Origin: Pseudomonas allokribbensis
GTDB lineage: Bacteria; Pseudomonadota; Gammaproteobacteria; Pseudomonadales; Pseudomonadaceae
DNA: 64,000 nucleotides
Direction of reading: 5' to 3'
Assembly: GCF_014863605.1 (NCBI RefSeq)
Contig: NZ_CP062252.1
Span: forward strand, 744,001 to 808,000
Shown: positions 18,439-27,263 of the stretch, one piece after another
How the letters are laid out: every line of letters begins with the position of its first letter
Numbering within the stretch: the first letter of the stretch is position 1
Notes under the pieces: generated by a model
The model's database searches: none
What the model was told of the DNA's origin: nothing
Seen by the model: only the letters and a program-made list of their open reading frames with translations
Made by a program: the position numbers and the translations under genes

Positions 18439-18881
18439 AATTTCAGGCTCGAGATGGCGGTCAGGTTGGTGGGCAGGCTGGGCACAGTGCCGACGCCCGG
18501 CAACACCAGAAACGGGATGACCTGATTCAGTTTGCTGACCGGGTAATTGACGCTGACGGTGAGGGTGCCAAGTGTCGGGTCATAGACCGCTGACGTATCA
18601 GTGCCGACCACCACATTCAGTGACGACGGCAGCACCGACAATTGCTGGGTCAACGCAGCATTGGCGGTACTGACCAGCACGGTCGAATAGTTGGGGATCG
18701 TGGGATCGACCGCCACGGCGCGGCGTATCGCTTCGGCCGTGACCTGGTTGAACGTCTGCATCAACACAAACGGCAGGCTGTAGCTGACGAGGCCGTAAAA
18801 CACCGCAAAAAAGATCACGAATACCAGGGCGAACTCGATCGCCACCGCACCTTTTTGCGCCTTCCGAGAGCCGGTTTTCAT
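18435..18881 (-). CDS. tadF: TadF-type pseudopilin
   Basis: 148 residues from ATG at 18879-18881 (complement); a GTG at 18905 is the alternative. The N-terminus KAQKG followed by AVAIEFALVFVIFFAVFYGL is a classic TadE/TadF prepilin site: Gly at -1 and Glu at +5, so it should be cut by FppA. The mature protein is a minor pseudopilin needed for pilus assembly. Divergent from fppA and coupled to pprA. Corresponds to PA4294. Confidence 0.88.
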   Translation of the reverse strand: MKTGSRKAQKGAVAIEFALVFVIFFAVFYGLVSYSLPFVLMQTFNQVTAEAIRRAVAVDPTIPNYSTVLVSTANAALTQQLSVLPSSLNVVVGTDTSAVYDPTLGTLTVSVNYPVSKLNQVIPFLVLPGVGTVPSLPTNLTAISSLKF

Positions 18882-18956
18882 CCGTGCGTCTACCCTGACA
18901 GTCACTGCGTAGTATCAGCATAGAATCATTCAGCAAAAACGGACGGTTTTTACCGG

Positions 18957-19427
18957 ATGCAAAGTCTTGTCCTATTGATCTGGCTGGCGGTCTGCGCGGC
19001 ACAGGATGCCCGGCAACGACGGATTGCCAATGCCCTGACCCTGGGTGTCGGCACCCTGGCGCTGGTTTATCTGGTGTATTTCGGCACCACCTGGATGGGC
19101 GCCGAAGCGGGGCAGGGCGGTTGGGCTTGCCTGGTGGCGCTGGCGTTCACGTTGCCCGGGTATTTCATGGGGCGAATGGGCGCCGGCGATGTGAAATTAA
19201 TGACAGCTCTTGGCCTTGCGACGGACGGCACGTCGCTGCTCGGGATTTTTATCGGTGCCGGCGCGGCGAGCCTGATCTGGATTCTGCTGGCGCCAAGAGT
19301 CTGGCTGCATATGAGTCAAGGGCTTAGGCATCGTCTTCGATATATGGCGCCATCGATGTCAAAAAAGCTGCCATTTGCGCCGTTCGTGCTGATCGGGTTT
19401 TTACTTGCACTACCCTGGATCCATTAG
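18957..19427 (+). CDS. fppA: FppA, Flp prepilin peptidase (TadV/CpaA type)
   Basis: 156 residues with about five membrane helices. The two catalytic aspartates of the A24 family are present: AAQDARQRRIAN near residue 17 and the GxGD motif in MGAGDVKLMTALGL. It lacks the N-terminal methyltransferase domain of PilD, as usual for the Tad type. It matures Flp, TadF and probably TadG-like proteins. Divergent to tadF, upstream of pprB; corresponds to PA4295. Confidence 0.93.
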   Translation: MQSLVLLIWLAVCAAQDARQRRIANALTLGVGTLALVYLVYFGTTWMGAEAGQGGWACLVALAFTLPGYFMGRMGAGDVKLMTALGLATDGTSLLGIFIGAGAASLIWILLAPRVWLHMSQGLRHRLRYMAPSMSKKLPFAPFVLIGFLLALPWIH

Positions 19428-19552
19428 TCGCTAAACGCCACTAGTCTTATGTACATAGTCGGAAAGTGCGTCTACTTTCAAAGGTACTGGTTATACGGCC
19501 AACGGCTGACAGTACAGGAATGGTCAGTTTTGGCCCGGGCATGGAGTGGCAC

Positions 19553-20329
19553 GTGAACAAGCTTACATCTGCGGTAAAAGTCCTCGTTGTCGATGATCAG
19601 CCTCTGATCGTCGAAGAACTCTGTGAATTTCTCGAGAGCAGCGGCTACCGCTGTGTTCCGTGCGAGTCCAGCAAAGAGGCCATCGAGCGTTTTACTGACG
19701 ACACCGCGATCGGCCTGGTGCTGTGCGACCTGCACATGCCGGACATGGACGGCATTCAGCTGGTGCAGGAACTGCAACGGCTGGCCGGCAAACACCGGGC
19801 GTTCGAAGCGATCATGCTCACCGGCCGCGCCGACAAGCAGGACGTGATCAAGGCGTTGCGCGCCGGGATTGCCGACTACTACCAGAAACCGGTCAATCTG
19901 GACGAGTTGCTGGAGGGCTTGCAGCGTCAGGAGGTGGTGCTGCAGGAACGGCAGAAAACCCTGCAACTGGGGCATCTGAATCAGAAGCTTCAGGACCTGT
20001 CGTCGTCCATCGATGATCTTTATCAGGATCTGGACAAGGTTCGTCGCGGCCCTGCGCCCGTCAGTAACGAGGTGCCGAGCGAGGCCGATGCACTGGAGAT
20101 CCCGGCGATCTTCAATCAGCTGTCGCCACGGCAACTGGACGTGGCACGCCTGGTGGGCAAGGGACAGACCAATTATCAGATCGCGTGCGAGTTGGGCATT
20201 ACCGAGAACACCGTGAAGCTTTACGTTTCGCAGGTGTTGCGCCTGACCCACATGCACAACCGCACGCAGTTGGCGTTGGCGTTGTCGCCGGGTAACTCCG
20301 GTTTGCGTCAGCGAGTGACCGCACACTGA
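19553..20329 (+). CDS. pprB: PprB, response regulator with LuxR-type HTH
   Basis: About 258 residues from GTG 19553 (GGAG six bases upstream; VNKLTSAVKVLVVDDQP); a longer frame starts at 19466 but lacks a binding site. Receiver domain with VVDDQ, phospho-acceptor Asp in VLCDLHMPDMDG and KP at YYQKPVN, a coiled linker (LQLGHLNQKLQDLSSSIDDL), then a GerE/LuxR domain (LSPRQLDVARLVGKGQTNYQ, ITENTVKLYVSQVLRLTH). PprB activates tad/flp and other surface-adhesion genes in P. aeruginosa (PA4296). Directed by PprA. Confidence 0.92.
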   Translation: MNKLTSAVKVLVVDDQPLIVEELCEFLESSGYRCVPCESSKEAIERFTDDTAIGLVLCDLHMPDMDGIQLVQELQRLAGKHRAFEAIMLTGRADKQDVIKALRAGIADYYQKPVNLDELLEGLQRQEVVLQERQKTLQLGHLNQKLQDLSSSIDDLYQDLDKVRRGPAPVSNEVPSEADALEIPAIFNQLSPRQLDVARLVGKGQTNYQIACELGITENTVKLYVSQVLRLTHMHNRTQLALALSPGNSGLRQRVTAH

Positions 20330-20351
20330 GACAGACTGCCGGGTAATCGCT

Positions 20352-20759
20352 CTACCCGGCATTCACCTTCGGTTTTGGAAACAGGTTGTCGAGGGTTTCC
20401 AGCAAACGCACGTGATAGATCGGCTTGCGGAACAGATCCAGCACCTGCAACCGCAGCATGTCGCTCACGTCCTCCATGTCTGCATGTCCCGATGTCACGA
20501 TCACCGGCAGATGCTGGCGCGAGGTGTGTTCGCGCAAGCGCTTGATCAACGACATGCCGCTTTCCTCCGGCATGCGCAGATCGGTGATTACCAGGGCGAT
20601 ATCGGGATGGCGGGTCAGGTGATGCAGGGCGAGTTTCACCGAGGTCGCGGTATGACAGACGAAGCCCTCACCCTCCAGCAACTCCGCCAGCTCCAGCAAC
20701 GCGTCCTCTTCGTCGTCAACCAGAAGCAACTGTTGGCGGGGCAGTGAGGAAGCAGTCAT
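20352..20759 (-). CDS. single-domain response regulator (CheY-like)
   Basis: 135 residues, receiver domain only: LLLVDDEEDALLELAELLEGEG, Asp in LVITDLRMPEESGMSLI, Thr/Ser in VIVTSGHAD and KP in LFRKPIYHVRLL. Start ATG at 20757-20759 (complement) with AGGGA upstream. It is the last gene of the leftward flp-flp unit and faces pprB tail to tail. No output domain, so it probably relays or drains phosphate in the PprA/PprB circuit or touches the motor; partner unknown. Confidence 0.85.
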   Translation of the reverse strand: MTASSLPRQQLLLVDDEEDALLELAELLEGEGFVCHTATSVKLALHHLTRHPDIALVITDLRMPEESGMSLIKRLREHTSRQHLPVIVTSGHADMEDVSDMLRLQVLDLFRKPIYHVRLLETLDNLFPKPKVNAG

Positions 20760-20822
20760 GGGGCAATCCCTGAGAAACTGAAGGTGGGTCCGAGTGTAGT
20801 GTGAGATTTACCAACCATCGAG

Positions 20823-21035
20823 TCAGGGCAACTGCGTCGGCGCAGTCTGTGACGAACCGCCCAGGGCCACGAGGATGTTGTTGAAGATCGCGAACACCTT
20901 GCCACCAACCGGCGTCACGAACACCACGACCACCACCGCGACCATTGCCACCACAATCGCGTATTCGATAGCCGACGCGGCTTCGGTACTCGTCAGAAGC
21001 AACCGGGCACGCATCATCAAGTATTCAAAGAGCAT
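20823..21035 (-). CDS. flp: Flp-type pilin, copy 1 (atypical cleavage site)
   Basis: 70 residues from ATG at 21033-21035 (complement), AAGGAG seven bases upstream. Flp signature AIEYAIVVAMVAVVVVVF with Glu+5/Tyr+6. The residue before the expected cut is Ala (STEA / ASAIEY) where the family nearly always has Gly. The C-terminal tail is short (NNILVALGGSSQTAPTQLP). Lies 114 bases downstream of the second flp gene. Confidence 0.88.
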   Translation of the reverse strand: MLFEYLMMRARLLLTSTEAASAIEYAIVVAMVAVVVVVFVTPVGGKVFAIFNNILVALGGSSQTAPTQLP

Positions 21036-21149
21036 GGGAGTTCTCCTTACATGCCAGGGGCTGCCGGGCACCGGAAAGACAATGGGCGGGCAATGCCTGC
21101 GCGCTTTTTTCTCGGCAGCCGGCAGGCATGGATGGAGAGAAGGACTCGG

Positions 21150-21368
21150 TCAGGGGATGGTAGGTTTGGCCGGGACCGTACCATTCAGCGAGGTCATTAT
21201 CGTAGTGAAGATGTTGTAGACCTTGGTGCCCATCGGGGACACGAACACCACGACCACCACCGCCACCATGGCTACCACAATCGCGTACTCGATAGCCGAT
21301 GCTCCTTCATCGCTCTTGAGGAACAGCCGCACCCTGGCCGCCAGATAGTCGAGACTCATACGAAACAT
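21150..21368 (-). CDS. flp: Flp-type major pilin, copy 2
   Basis: 72 residues from ATG at 21366-21368 (complement), with GAAGGAG seven bases upstream; the longer frame is unsupported. Canonical prepilin site KSDEG / ASAIEYAIVVA with Gly-1, Glu+5, Tyr+6, then the hydrophobic helix and a short tail (TTIMTSLNGTVPAKPTIP). It is first in its leftward unit and divergent from rcpC, the usual place of the major pilin gene (PA4306). Confidence 0.93.
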   Translation of the reverse strand: MFRMSLDYLAARVRLFLKSDEGASAIEYAIVVAMVAVVVVVFVSPMGTKVYNIFTTIMTSLNGTVPAKPTIP

Positions 21369-21700
21369 ACGTCTACTCCTTCGCGCCTTTGGCGCTGATG
21401 TCACGCGACAGCGGCAAGGTTCCACCGTGCCATTTGAGCATTGTCAACAAACTCCCTCCCAACAACTGTAAGAACGAACTAATCACAAAGGATTAGTCGC
21501 TTCGTCATTTCCGGTATTTCGACTGCTAATTGGCCAACACCCATACTTTCGTAGGTTATTTGCCCGCCAGTAATGGCGTTTTGGCTTGTTTCAGCTAGCG
21601 TGGAAATAGCGAAATAGTTGGATGTTCATAGCTGCCTGATTGCGATGTTCCCTTGGTTGGAAGTGCGGGCTGGTAGTGCAGCAGGATAGGGAGAGCCGTC
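21369..21700. promoter_or_regulatory. 332-bp divergent regulatory region flp / rcpC
   Basis: No gene. It should hold the promoters of the flp unit and of rcpC-tadD, the likely PprB targets. A short perfect inverted repeat CTAATC-N6-GATTAG lies at 21479-21496 and the region is clearly more AT-rich than its neighbours. The rcpC start has AGGGAGA upstream. Confidence 0.5.
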
Positions 21701-22642
21701 ATGAACAGTCGTGTCACCATGGGCCTTGCCGCCGTGCTTTTACTGGGGGCCATTGTTGTCGGATATTGGGGCCTGGTGCTCAGCCGGCAACCTGCTCCGG
21801 TTGCCGAGGCCCCCGTGCCGACGGTGGTCACCGTCGAAAAAACCGTCGCTGCCGCCGAAGACCAGACCCGCCAGCCAGTGGTGGTCCTGGTGCATGACGT
21901 CCCGCCGTTCACCCCCCTCACCGCCGCCGACCTGGCTGTTGAAAAACTGCGCAGTGCGCCTGCCGGCAGTCTCGGCACCATCGAGCAGGCTGTGGGCCGC
22001 ACGCCGTGGCGCCACCTGAGTGCCGGGACCTGGCTCAACGATGAAAGCTTCGAGGCCGGCGGAACGCTGGCGCGCATGATCCACCGCGAAGAGCGCGCGC
22101 TGGCGGTGTCGGTCGATGAAGTCATCGGCGCGGCCGGGCAACTGGTTCCCGGGGATTACGTCGATGTGCTGCTGTTCCTGCGCCAGGACGCCAGCAACCC
22201 GCAGCAGTCGGCGCAGATTGTGGTGCCGGCCATGCGCGTGCTCGGTGTCGGCGAGCAGTATGGCCTGACCAATGACGGTCAACCGTCCGCCCCCGCGTTG
22301 AGTGCCGACGACAAGATCAAACAGGATCAGCGCCGGATCGCCGCGCGCACCGTGGTGCTGGCGGTGCCCGAACAATTGCTGAGTCGAATGATGCTCGCCA
22401 CTCAGGTCGGGACATTGCGCCTGGCCGTGCGCAGCAGCGAAGAACAGCGCCTGGCCAAGTATTGGGCCGGCGAAAGCCAGGCACCGGACAAACTGGTTGC
22501 CGCCAACAGCCAACTCTTCCAGTTCACTCAGCTGGCGCTGGGGACTGCGCCGAAAGCGCCGCCGAGCGGCGACCACGCGGGTGCGATACGGCCTGCGGTG
22601 GAAGTGATTCGCGGCAATCAGATCAACCAACAAAATCCATGA
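21701..22642 (+). CDS. rcpC: RcpC/CpaB, Flp pilus assembly protein
   Basis: 313 residues. N-terminal membrane anchor (GLAAVLLLGAIVVGYWGLVL), then the CpaB/SAF region (VLVHDVPPFTPLTAADLAVEKL, LSAGTWLNDESF) and the RcpC domain (ALAVSVDEVIGAAGQLVPGDYVDVLL). It belongs to the outer-membrane secretin complex with RcpA and may bind peptidoglycan or modify gating. The stop overlaps an ATG by ATGA, so rcpA is translated right after it. Confidence 0.93.
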   Translation: MNSRVTMGLAAVLLLGAIVVGYWGLVLSRQPAPVAEAPVPTVVTVEKTVAAAEDQTRQPVVVLVHDVPPFTPLTAADLAVEKLRSAPAGSLGTIEQAVGRTPWRHLSAGTWLNDESFEAGGTLARMIHREERALAVSVDEVIGAAGQLVPGDYVDVLLFLRQDASNPQQSAQIVVPAMRVLGVGEQYGLTNDGQPSAPALSADDKIKQDQRRIAARTVVLAVPEQLLSRMMLATQVGTLRLAVRSSEEQRLAKYWAGESQAPDKLVAANSQLFQFTQLALGTAPKAPPSGDHAGAIRPAVEVIRGNQINQQNP

Positions 22643-22662
22643 CTGAGCAAGGATCCAAGTGC

Positions 22663-23886
22663 ATGCAGAGTCGTTCCTGGCCGACCTTCAATCCCGTGCT
22701 CCGGGCCTTGCTGCTGATGGGACTGTCGATTAACGCGGCTCATGCGGCCAGCAGTAACTGCTCGGCCCTCGGGCGCCTGCCGCCCGTGATCGAAATCAAC
22801 GAAGGCTGGCAACAGGACATGCAATCACCGGTGGCGATCACGCGCCTGGCCATTGGCGACCCGAAAATCGCCGACGTGCATGCCAACGGCAGTTCCTCGT
22901 TCCTGCTTACCGGCATGGCGCCGGGCGCCACCAGCCTGATGGTCTGGACGGGCTGCTCCGGCGAGCCGCGTCAGAGCATGGTATTCGTCAAGGGCGCCGC
23001 CACCTCGGCCCTGACCAGCGCCGGTGCCTTGCCTTCGGATGATGCGCTGCTGCCCTCGCAAGTGCAGACCGACATTCGTTTTGTCGAAGTCAGCCGCACC
23101 AAACTCAAACAGGCCTCGGCCAAGTTGATCGGCACCCGCGGCAATTTCCTGTTCGGTTCCCCCGGGACATTGCCGCCCATCGACGGCGTGCCGCAGCCGC
23201 GATTGCCGGTGGACAACTCGCTGTTCAACTTCTCGTGGATCGGCGGCAATACCATGGCGATCATCAATGCCCTTGAGGGCAGCGGTTTCGCCTACACCCT
23301 GGCGCGACCAAGCCTGGTAGCGCTGAACGGGCAGAGCGCGAGCTTTCTCGCGGGTGGGCAGATTCCGATTCCGGTGCCCAGTTCCGGCAGCGACAGCGTG
23401 TCGATCGAATACAAGGAATTCGGCATCCGCCTGACGCTGACGCCCACGATCATCAGCCACGACCGCATCGCCCTGAAAGTCGCACCGGAAGTCAGCGAAC
23501 TGGATTTCAGTAACTCCGTGCAGATCGCCGGCACCACGGTGCCGGCCCTGACCATCCGCCGCACCGACACCAGCATTTCCCTGGCGGACGGCGAGAGTTT
23601 TGTCATCAGCGGCCTGATCAGCACCACCAACACTTCCCAGGTCGACAAGTTTCCGGGGCTGGGCGATATCCCGGTGCTCGGAGCATTTTTCAAAAGCTCG
23701 CAGATCAAGCGCGAAGAGCGCGAACTGCTGATGATCGTCACCCCGCATCTGGTGAGGCCGTTGTCGGCAGACGCGCAACTGCCGTCGTTGCCGGGCGAAA
23801 AACTGCGCAACTACGACCCGAATTTCTACCGCATGTTCTTCCTGGAAAACGGCAACTTCGACAAGCGCAGCGGGTTGTCCCAATGA
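22663..23886 (+). CDS. rcpA: RcpA/CpaC, Tad secretin
   Basis: About 407 residues from ATG 22663 (AAGGA nine bases upstream, followed by a good signal peptide ending AAHAAS); an ATG at 22639 overlapping the rcpC stop is the alternative. N-terminal BON/N0-like region (PPVIEINEGWQQDMQSPVAI, ADVHANGSSSFLLTG), then the secretin core with LVALNGQSASFLAGGQIPIP, GIRLTLTPTI and the closing VDKFPGLGDIPVLGAFFKS. Forms the outer-membrane pore for the pilus. Stop overlaps tadZ (ATGA). Confidence 0.93.
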   Translation: MQSRSWPTFNPVLRALLLMGLSINAAHAASSNCSALGRLPPVIEINEGWQQDMQSPVAITRLAIGDPKIADVHANGSSSFLLTGMAPGATSLMVWTGCSGEPRQSMVFVKGAATSALTSAGALPSDDALLPSQVQTDIRFVEVSRTKLKQASAKLIGTRGNFLFGSPGTLPPIDGVPQPRLPVDNSLFNFSWIGGNTMAIINALEGSGFAYTLARPSLVALNGQSASFLAGGQIPIPVPSSGSDSVSIEYKEFGIRLTLTPTIISHDRIALKVAPEVSELDFSNSVQIAGTTVPALTIRRTDTSISLADGESFVISGLISTTNTSQVDKFPGLGDIPVLGAFFKSSQIKREERELLMIVTPHLVRPLSADAQLPSLPGEKLRNYDPNFYRMFFLENGNFDKRSGLSQ

Positions 23887-25094
23887 GCCAGAACCTGAGT
23901 CAGACCTTTCTCGCCATCACCCGCAACAGCACCGATCTGGAGTGGCTGCAAAGCGCCCTCGCGCCCTTGGGCCAAGTGGTCAGCGCCGGTGCCGGCAGCC
24001 TCGATGAATTGCTCGCATTGGTGGATGTCACCTTCGCCAGCCTGGTGTTTGTCGGTCTCGATCGCGAACACGTGGTGGCCCAAAGCGCGCTGATCGAAGG
24101 CGCGCTGGAGGCCAAGCCGATGCTGGCAATCGTTGCCCTCGGCGACGGCATGGACAACCAGCTGGTGCTCAACGCCATGCGCGCCGGAGCGCGAGACTTT
24201 GTCGCCTATGGTTCGCGCTCCAGCGAAGTGGCCGGGTTGGTACGACGCTTGAGCAAGCGCCTGCCGCCGGTGGCCAACAATGCCCAGTTGGGTGGCCTGA
24301 CCGTTTTGTACGGCGTGCAGAGCAGTTCCGACGGCGCGTTACTGGCCAACCATATGGCGCTGGTGGTGCAAAAAAGCGGACAGCAGACGCTGTTGCTGGA
24401 TCTCGGCTTGCCCCGTGGCGACAGCCTTGCACTGCTGGGACTGGAGAGTTCGTTTCACTTCGGTGATGCCTTGCGTCACCTGCGAAGGCTCGACGCCACG
24501 CTGATCGACAGCGCCTTCACCAGCGCTGAAGCGGGGCTGCGGATCCTGGCGTACGCCGACAATGACGAGCCACTGGAAAGCACCAGCGCCGCCGAGCTGT
24601 ACATGTTGCTCAGCGCCTTGCGCCAGCACTTCCAGCACATCGTCGTGAACCTCACCGGCCAGCCCGACAGCGAAGCCTTGCGTACCTTTGTCAGCCACTG
24701 CGACAAGTTGCTGTGGTACACCGACCAGAATGTGCTCGATTGCCGGCGCAACCTGGCGGTGTTCAATCTGTGGCGGGAAAAAGGCATGAAGCTCGATCAC
24801 GGACGGCTGTTGGTCGATCGTTATTTGAGTAACGTCGCGCCGGATGCGGACACCCTGGGCAAGACCTTCAATCTGGAAGTGATCGCGGTGCTGGCCTTGA
24901 GTCCGGAGCTGCGCATGAACGCCAAGAACCAGGGCGTCAGCCTGTTTGAACTGGCCCCCCGGGAAAAACTCACCCAGAGCCTGCGGGTGCTTGGCGAACG
25001 CCTGGCCAAACGCTCCGAAAGCATGGTCAATCGTTCAGAAGGCCTGGCCAAATCCAAGACCACCTGGTTCGACCGGTTGCGAGGCACCTCATGA
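23883..25094 (+). CDS. tadZ: TadZ/CpaE, pilus localisation protein
   Basis: 403 residues: N-terminal atypical receiver-like domain (about 1-130) and a C-terminal MinD/ParA-like domain. The Walker A P-loop expected near residue 145 is degenerate (LYGVQSSSDGALLANHMAL), lacking both lysines, while LLLDLGLPRGD is kept. Known TadZ proteins place the secretion machine at its cell site; this one probably cannot hydrolyse ATP. Overlaps rcpA and tadA by ATGA at both ends. Confidence 0.92.
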   Translation: MSQNLSQTFLAITRNSTDLEWLQSALAPLGQVVSAGAGSLDELLALVDVTFASLVFVGLDREHVVAQSALIEGALEAKPMLAIVALGDGMDNQLVLNAMRAGARDFVAYGSRSSEVAGLVRRLSKRLPPVANNAQLGGLTVLYGVQSSSDGALLANHMALVVQKSGQQTLLLDLGLPRGDSLALLGLESSFHFGDALRHLRRLDATLIDSAFTSAEAGLRILAYADNDEPLESTSAAELYMLLSALRQHFQHIVVNLTGQPDSEALRTFVSHCDKLLWYTDQNVLDCRRNLAVFNLWREKGMKLDHGRLLVDRYLSNVAPDADTLGKTFNLEVIAVLALSPELRMNAKNQGVSLFELAPREKLTQSLRVLGERLAKRSESMVNRSEGLAKSKTTWFDRLRGTS

Positions 25095-26359
25095 ATCCGG
25101 AAAAACTCTTCGGCGCCCCCGCGCGAGGCCAGTCGGGCAACGGAGATCACGAAGGCCTGAAACTGGTCCTGCATCGCTACATCATCGATGCCATCGAGGA
25201 GTCCGGGAAAAACCTGCTGGAAGGTTCGCGGCAGTTGCTGGCGCAATTCGTCACCGACAAGGTCGCCGAATACATTGCCCGTTTGCACCTGGCGATTTCA
25301 CGTTACGAGATGGAGCGGCTGGCGGAAGAAATCGTCGATGAGCTGACCGGATTCGGTCCGCTGGAAGTGTTGCTGCGTGATCCCGCCGTGACCGAAATCC
25401 TGGTCAACGGCCCGCACCGGGTATTCGTCGAGCGCGACGGTGTACTGCATCAGAGTGATCTGCGCTTCATCGATGCGCACCATGTCGAACGGGTCATGCA
25501 GCGCATTCTGGCGCCGCTCGGACGACGGCTGGACGAGTCTTCGCCGATGGTCGATGCACGCCTGCCCGACGGCAGCCGGGTCAACGCGATCATTCCTCCC
25601 ATTGCCCTTGATGGCCCGTGTCTGTCGATTCGTAAATTCCGCAAGGACATGCTCAAGAGCAGCGACCTGATCGCCATGCAGACCATCGATCTGGCGATTT
25701 TCGATTGTTTCCAGGACGCCGTGGGCAAGCGCTGCAACATCCTGATCAGCGGCGGCACCGGCACCGGCAAGACCACATTGCTGAACATCCTCAGCCAATT
25801 GATCAACCCCCACGAACGGCTGGTGACCATCGAAGACGTCGCCGAATTGCAGCTCGGCCACCCGCACGTGGTGCGTCTGGAAACCCGGCCGCCGAACGCC
25901 GAGGGTCATGGCGAGGTCAAGGCCAGCGATCTGATCCGCAACGCCCTGCGGATGCGCCCGGACCGGATCATTCTCGGCGAGATCCGTGGTGTCGAAGTGC
26001 TCGACGTGCTCACCGCAATGAACACCGGCCACGACGGCTCGATGAGCACGGTGCACGCCAACAATGCCCAGGATGCGTTGCTGCGTCTGGAAACCCTGGT
26101 CGGCCTGACCGGGCGTACCGTGGCCGAACGCACCCTGCGCCAGATGATCTGCGCGGCGCTCGACGTGATCATCCAGTTGACCCGCATGCCCGATGGCCGC
26201 CGCTGCGTCAGCGAAGTGGTGGAGGTGGTCGGTGTGCGTGAAGACGTCTACGTCACCAACACGCTGTTCCGTCTTGATCGACGCACCGGTTTCGGCTTCC
26301 TGCGTGAAGCGGTCAACCCGGCCGGCGACAAGTTGCGGCACGAGTCGAGTCTGGGCTGA
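25091..26359 (+). CDS. tadA: TadA/CpaF, pilus assembly ATPase
   Basis: 422 residues. Secretion ATPase with Walker A ISGGTGTGKTTLLN, Asp box RLVTIEDVAELQL, Walker B IILGEIRGVEVLDVL and His box STVHANNAQDAL. Powers extension and possibly retraction of the Flp pilus. The N-terminal about 90 residues are helical (KLVLHRYIIDAIEESGKNLL). Overlaps tadZ by four bases; tadB follows after 18 bases. Confidence 0.96.
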   Translation: MNPEKLFGAPARGQSGNGDHEGLKLVLHRYIIDAIEESGKNLLEGSRQLLAQFVTDKVAEYIARLHLAISRYEMERLAEEIVDELTGFGPLEVLLRDPAVTEILVNGPHRVFVERDGVLHQSDLRFIDAHHVERVMQRILAPLGRRLDESSPMVDARLPDGSRVNAIIPPIALDGPCLSIRKFRKDMLKSSDLIAMQTIDLAIFDCFQDAVGKRCNILISGGTGTGKTTLLNILSQLINPHERLVTIEDVAELQLGHPHVVRLETRPPNAEGHGEVKASDLIRNALRMRPDRIILGEIRGVEVLDVLTAMNTGHDGSMSTVHANNAQDALLRLETLVGLTGRTVAERTLRQMICAALDVIIQLTRMPDGRRCVSEVVEVVGVREDVYVTNTLFRLDRRTGFGFLREAVNPAGDKLRHESSLG

Positions 26360-26377
26360 GCGCATGGAGCCTTCGTC

Positions 26378-27262
26378 ATGATCGGACCGGTGATCCTGAT
26401 CGTCATTTGCCTGCTGATGCTGGGGCTGTCGATTCGCCTGTTCCTGCATGGTGTACGCAAGACCGCCAATGAACGGGTGCTGACGCGACTGGCCGCCGGG
26501 CAACCGCAGGCGGCGGTCGAAAAATCCTCGTGGGCGGGGCTGGAGCGGATGTTTCTGCGGGCGGGTCTCGGCCGGCCGAGCGAGCACTTCGGGTTATGGC
26601 TGGCGTTGTGGGTCCTGGCCATGATGCTGGGTTACCTGATGGCCGAATGGATCGGCCTGTTGATCCTGATGCTGGCGCCGCCCCTGATTCTGCGGTTGTA
26701 CATCGCCTGGCTGTACCGGCGCCGGCTCAACCGCATGATCGAACAACTGCCGCAGTTGCTGGACCACACCGTGCGCAGCCTCAAGTCCGGCCGGACCCTG
26801 AGCGACGCGGTGATGGGCGGCATCGAAACCAGTGACGATCCGTTGAAGTCGGCGATGGGCCGGGTGCAGCGCAACGTGCAGCTGGGGGTCAACCTGCCGG
26901 ACGCGGTGAGCGATTTCGCCGAACTCTACGAGCAGGATGAACTGCGCATGTTCGCCCTGGGCCTGAAGGTCAATCATCGCTACGGCGGCAACGCCAGCGA
27001 ATTGCTGGAGAACCTGATCAAACTGATTCGCGAGCGCGACCAGGGTGCCCGCCAACTGCGCGCCCTGACCGGCGAAACCCGCATGACCGCTTGGGTGCTC
27101 GGATCGCTGCCCTTGATCCTGGTGAGCTATTTCATGCTGACCAATCCCGGCTACATGCTCGGCATGTGGAACGACTCCGGGGGCCAGACGATGCTGATTA
27201 TCGCGGTAGTGCTGCAGGTGCTCGGTTGCCTGGCGCTGTGGCGCATGCTGAGGAGTGTCTGA
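26378..27262 (+). CDS. tadB: TadB, inner-membrane platform protein
   Basis: 294 residues, T2SSF/GspF family. N-terminal helix (MIGPVILIVICLLMLGLSIRLF), a pair of central helices, the cytoplasmic T2SSF segment (LPQLLDHTVRSLKSGRTLSDAV, LGLKVNHRYGGNASELLENL) and C-terminal membrane helices. With TadC it forms the platform coupled to TadA. tadC begins at its stop. Confidence 0.93.
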   Translation: MIGPVILIVICLLMLGLSIRLFLHGVRKTANERVLTRLAAGQPQAAVEKSSWAGLERMFLRAGLGRPSEHFGLWLALWVLAMMLGYLMAEWIGLLILMLAPPLILRLYIAWLYRRRLNRMIEQLPQLLDHTVRSLKSGRTLSDAVMGGIETSDDPLKSAMGRVQRNVQLGVNLPDAVSDFAELYEQDELRMFALGLKVNHRYGGNASELLENLIKLIRERDQGARQLRALTGETRMTAWVLGSLPLILVSYFMLTNPGYMLGMWNDSGGQTMLIIAVVLQVLGCLALWRMLRSV

Positions 27263-27263
27263 C

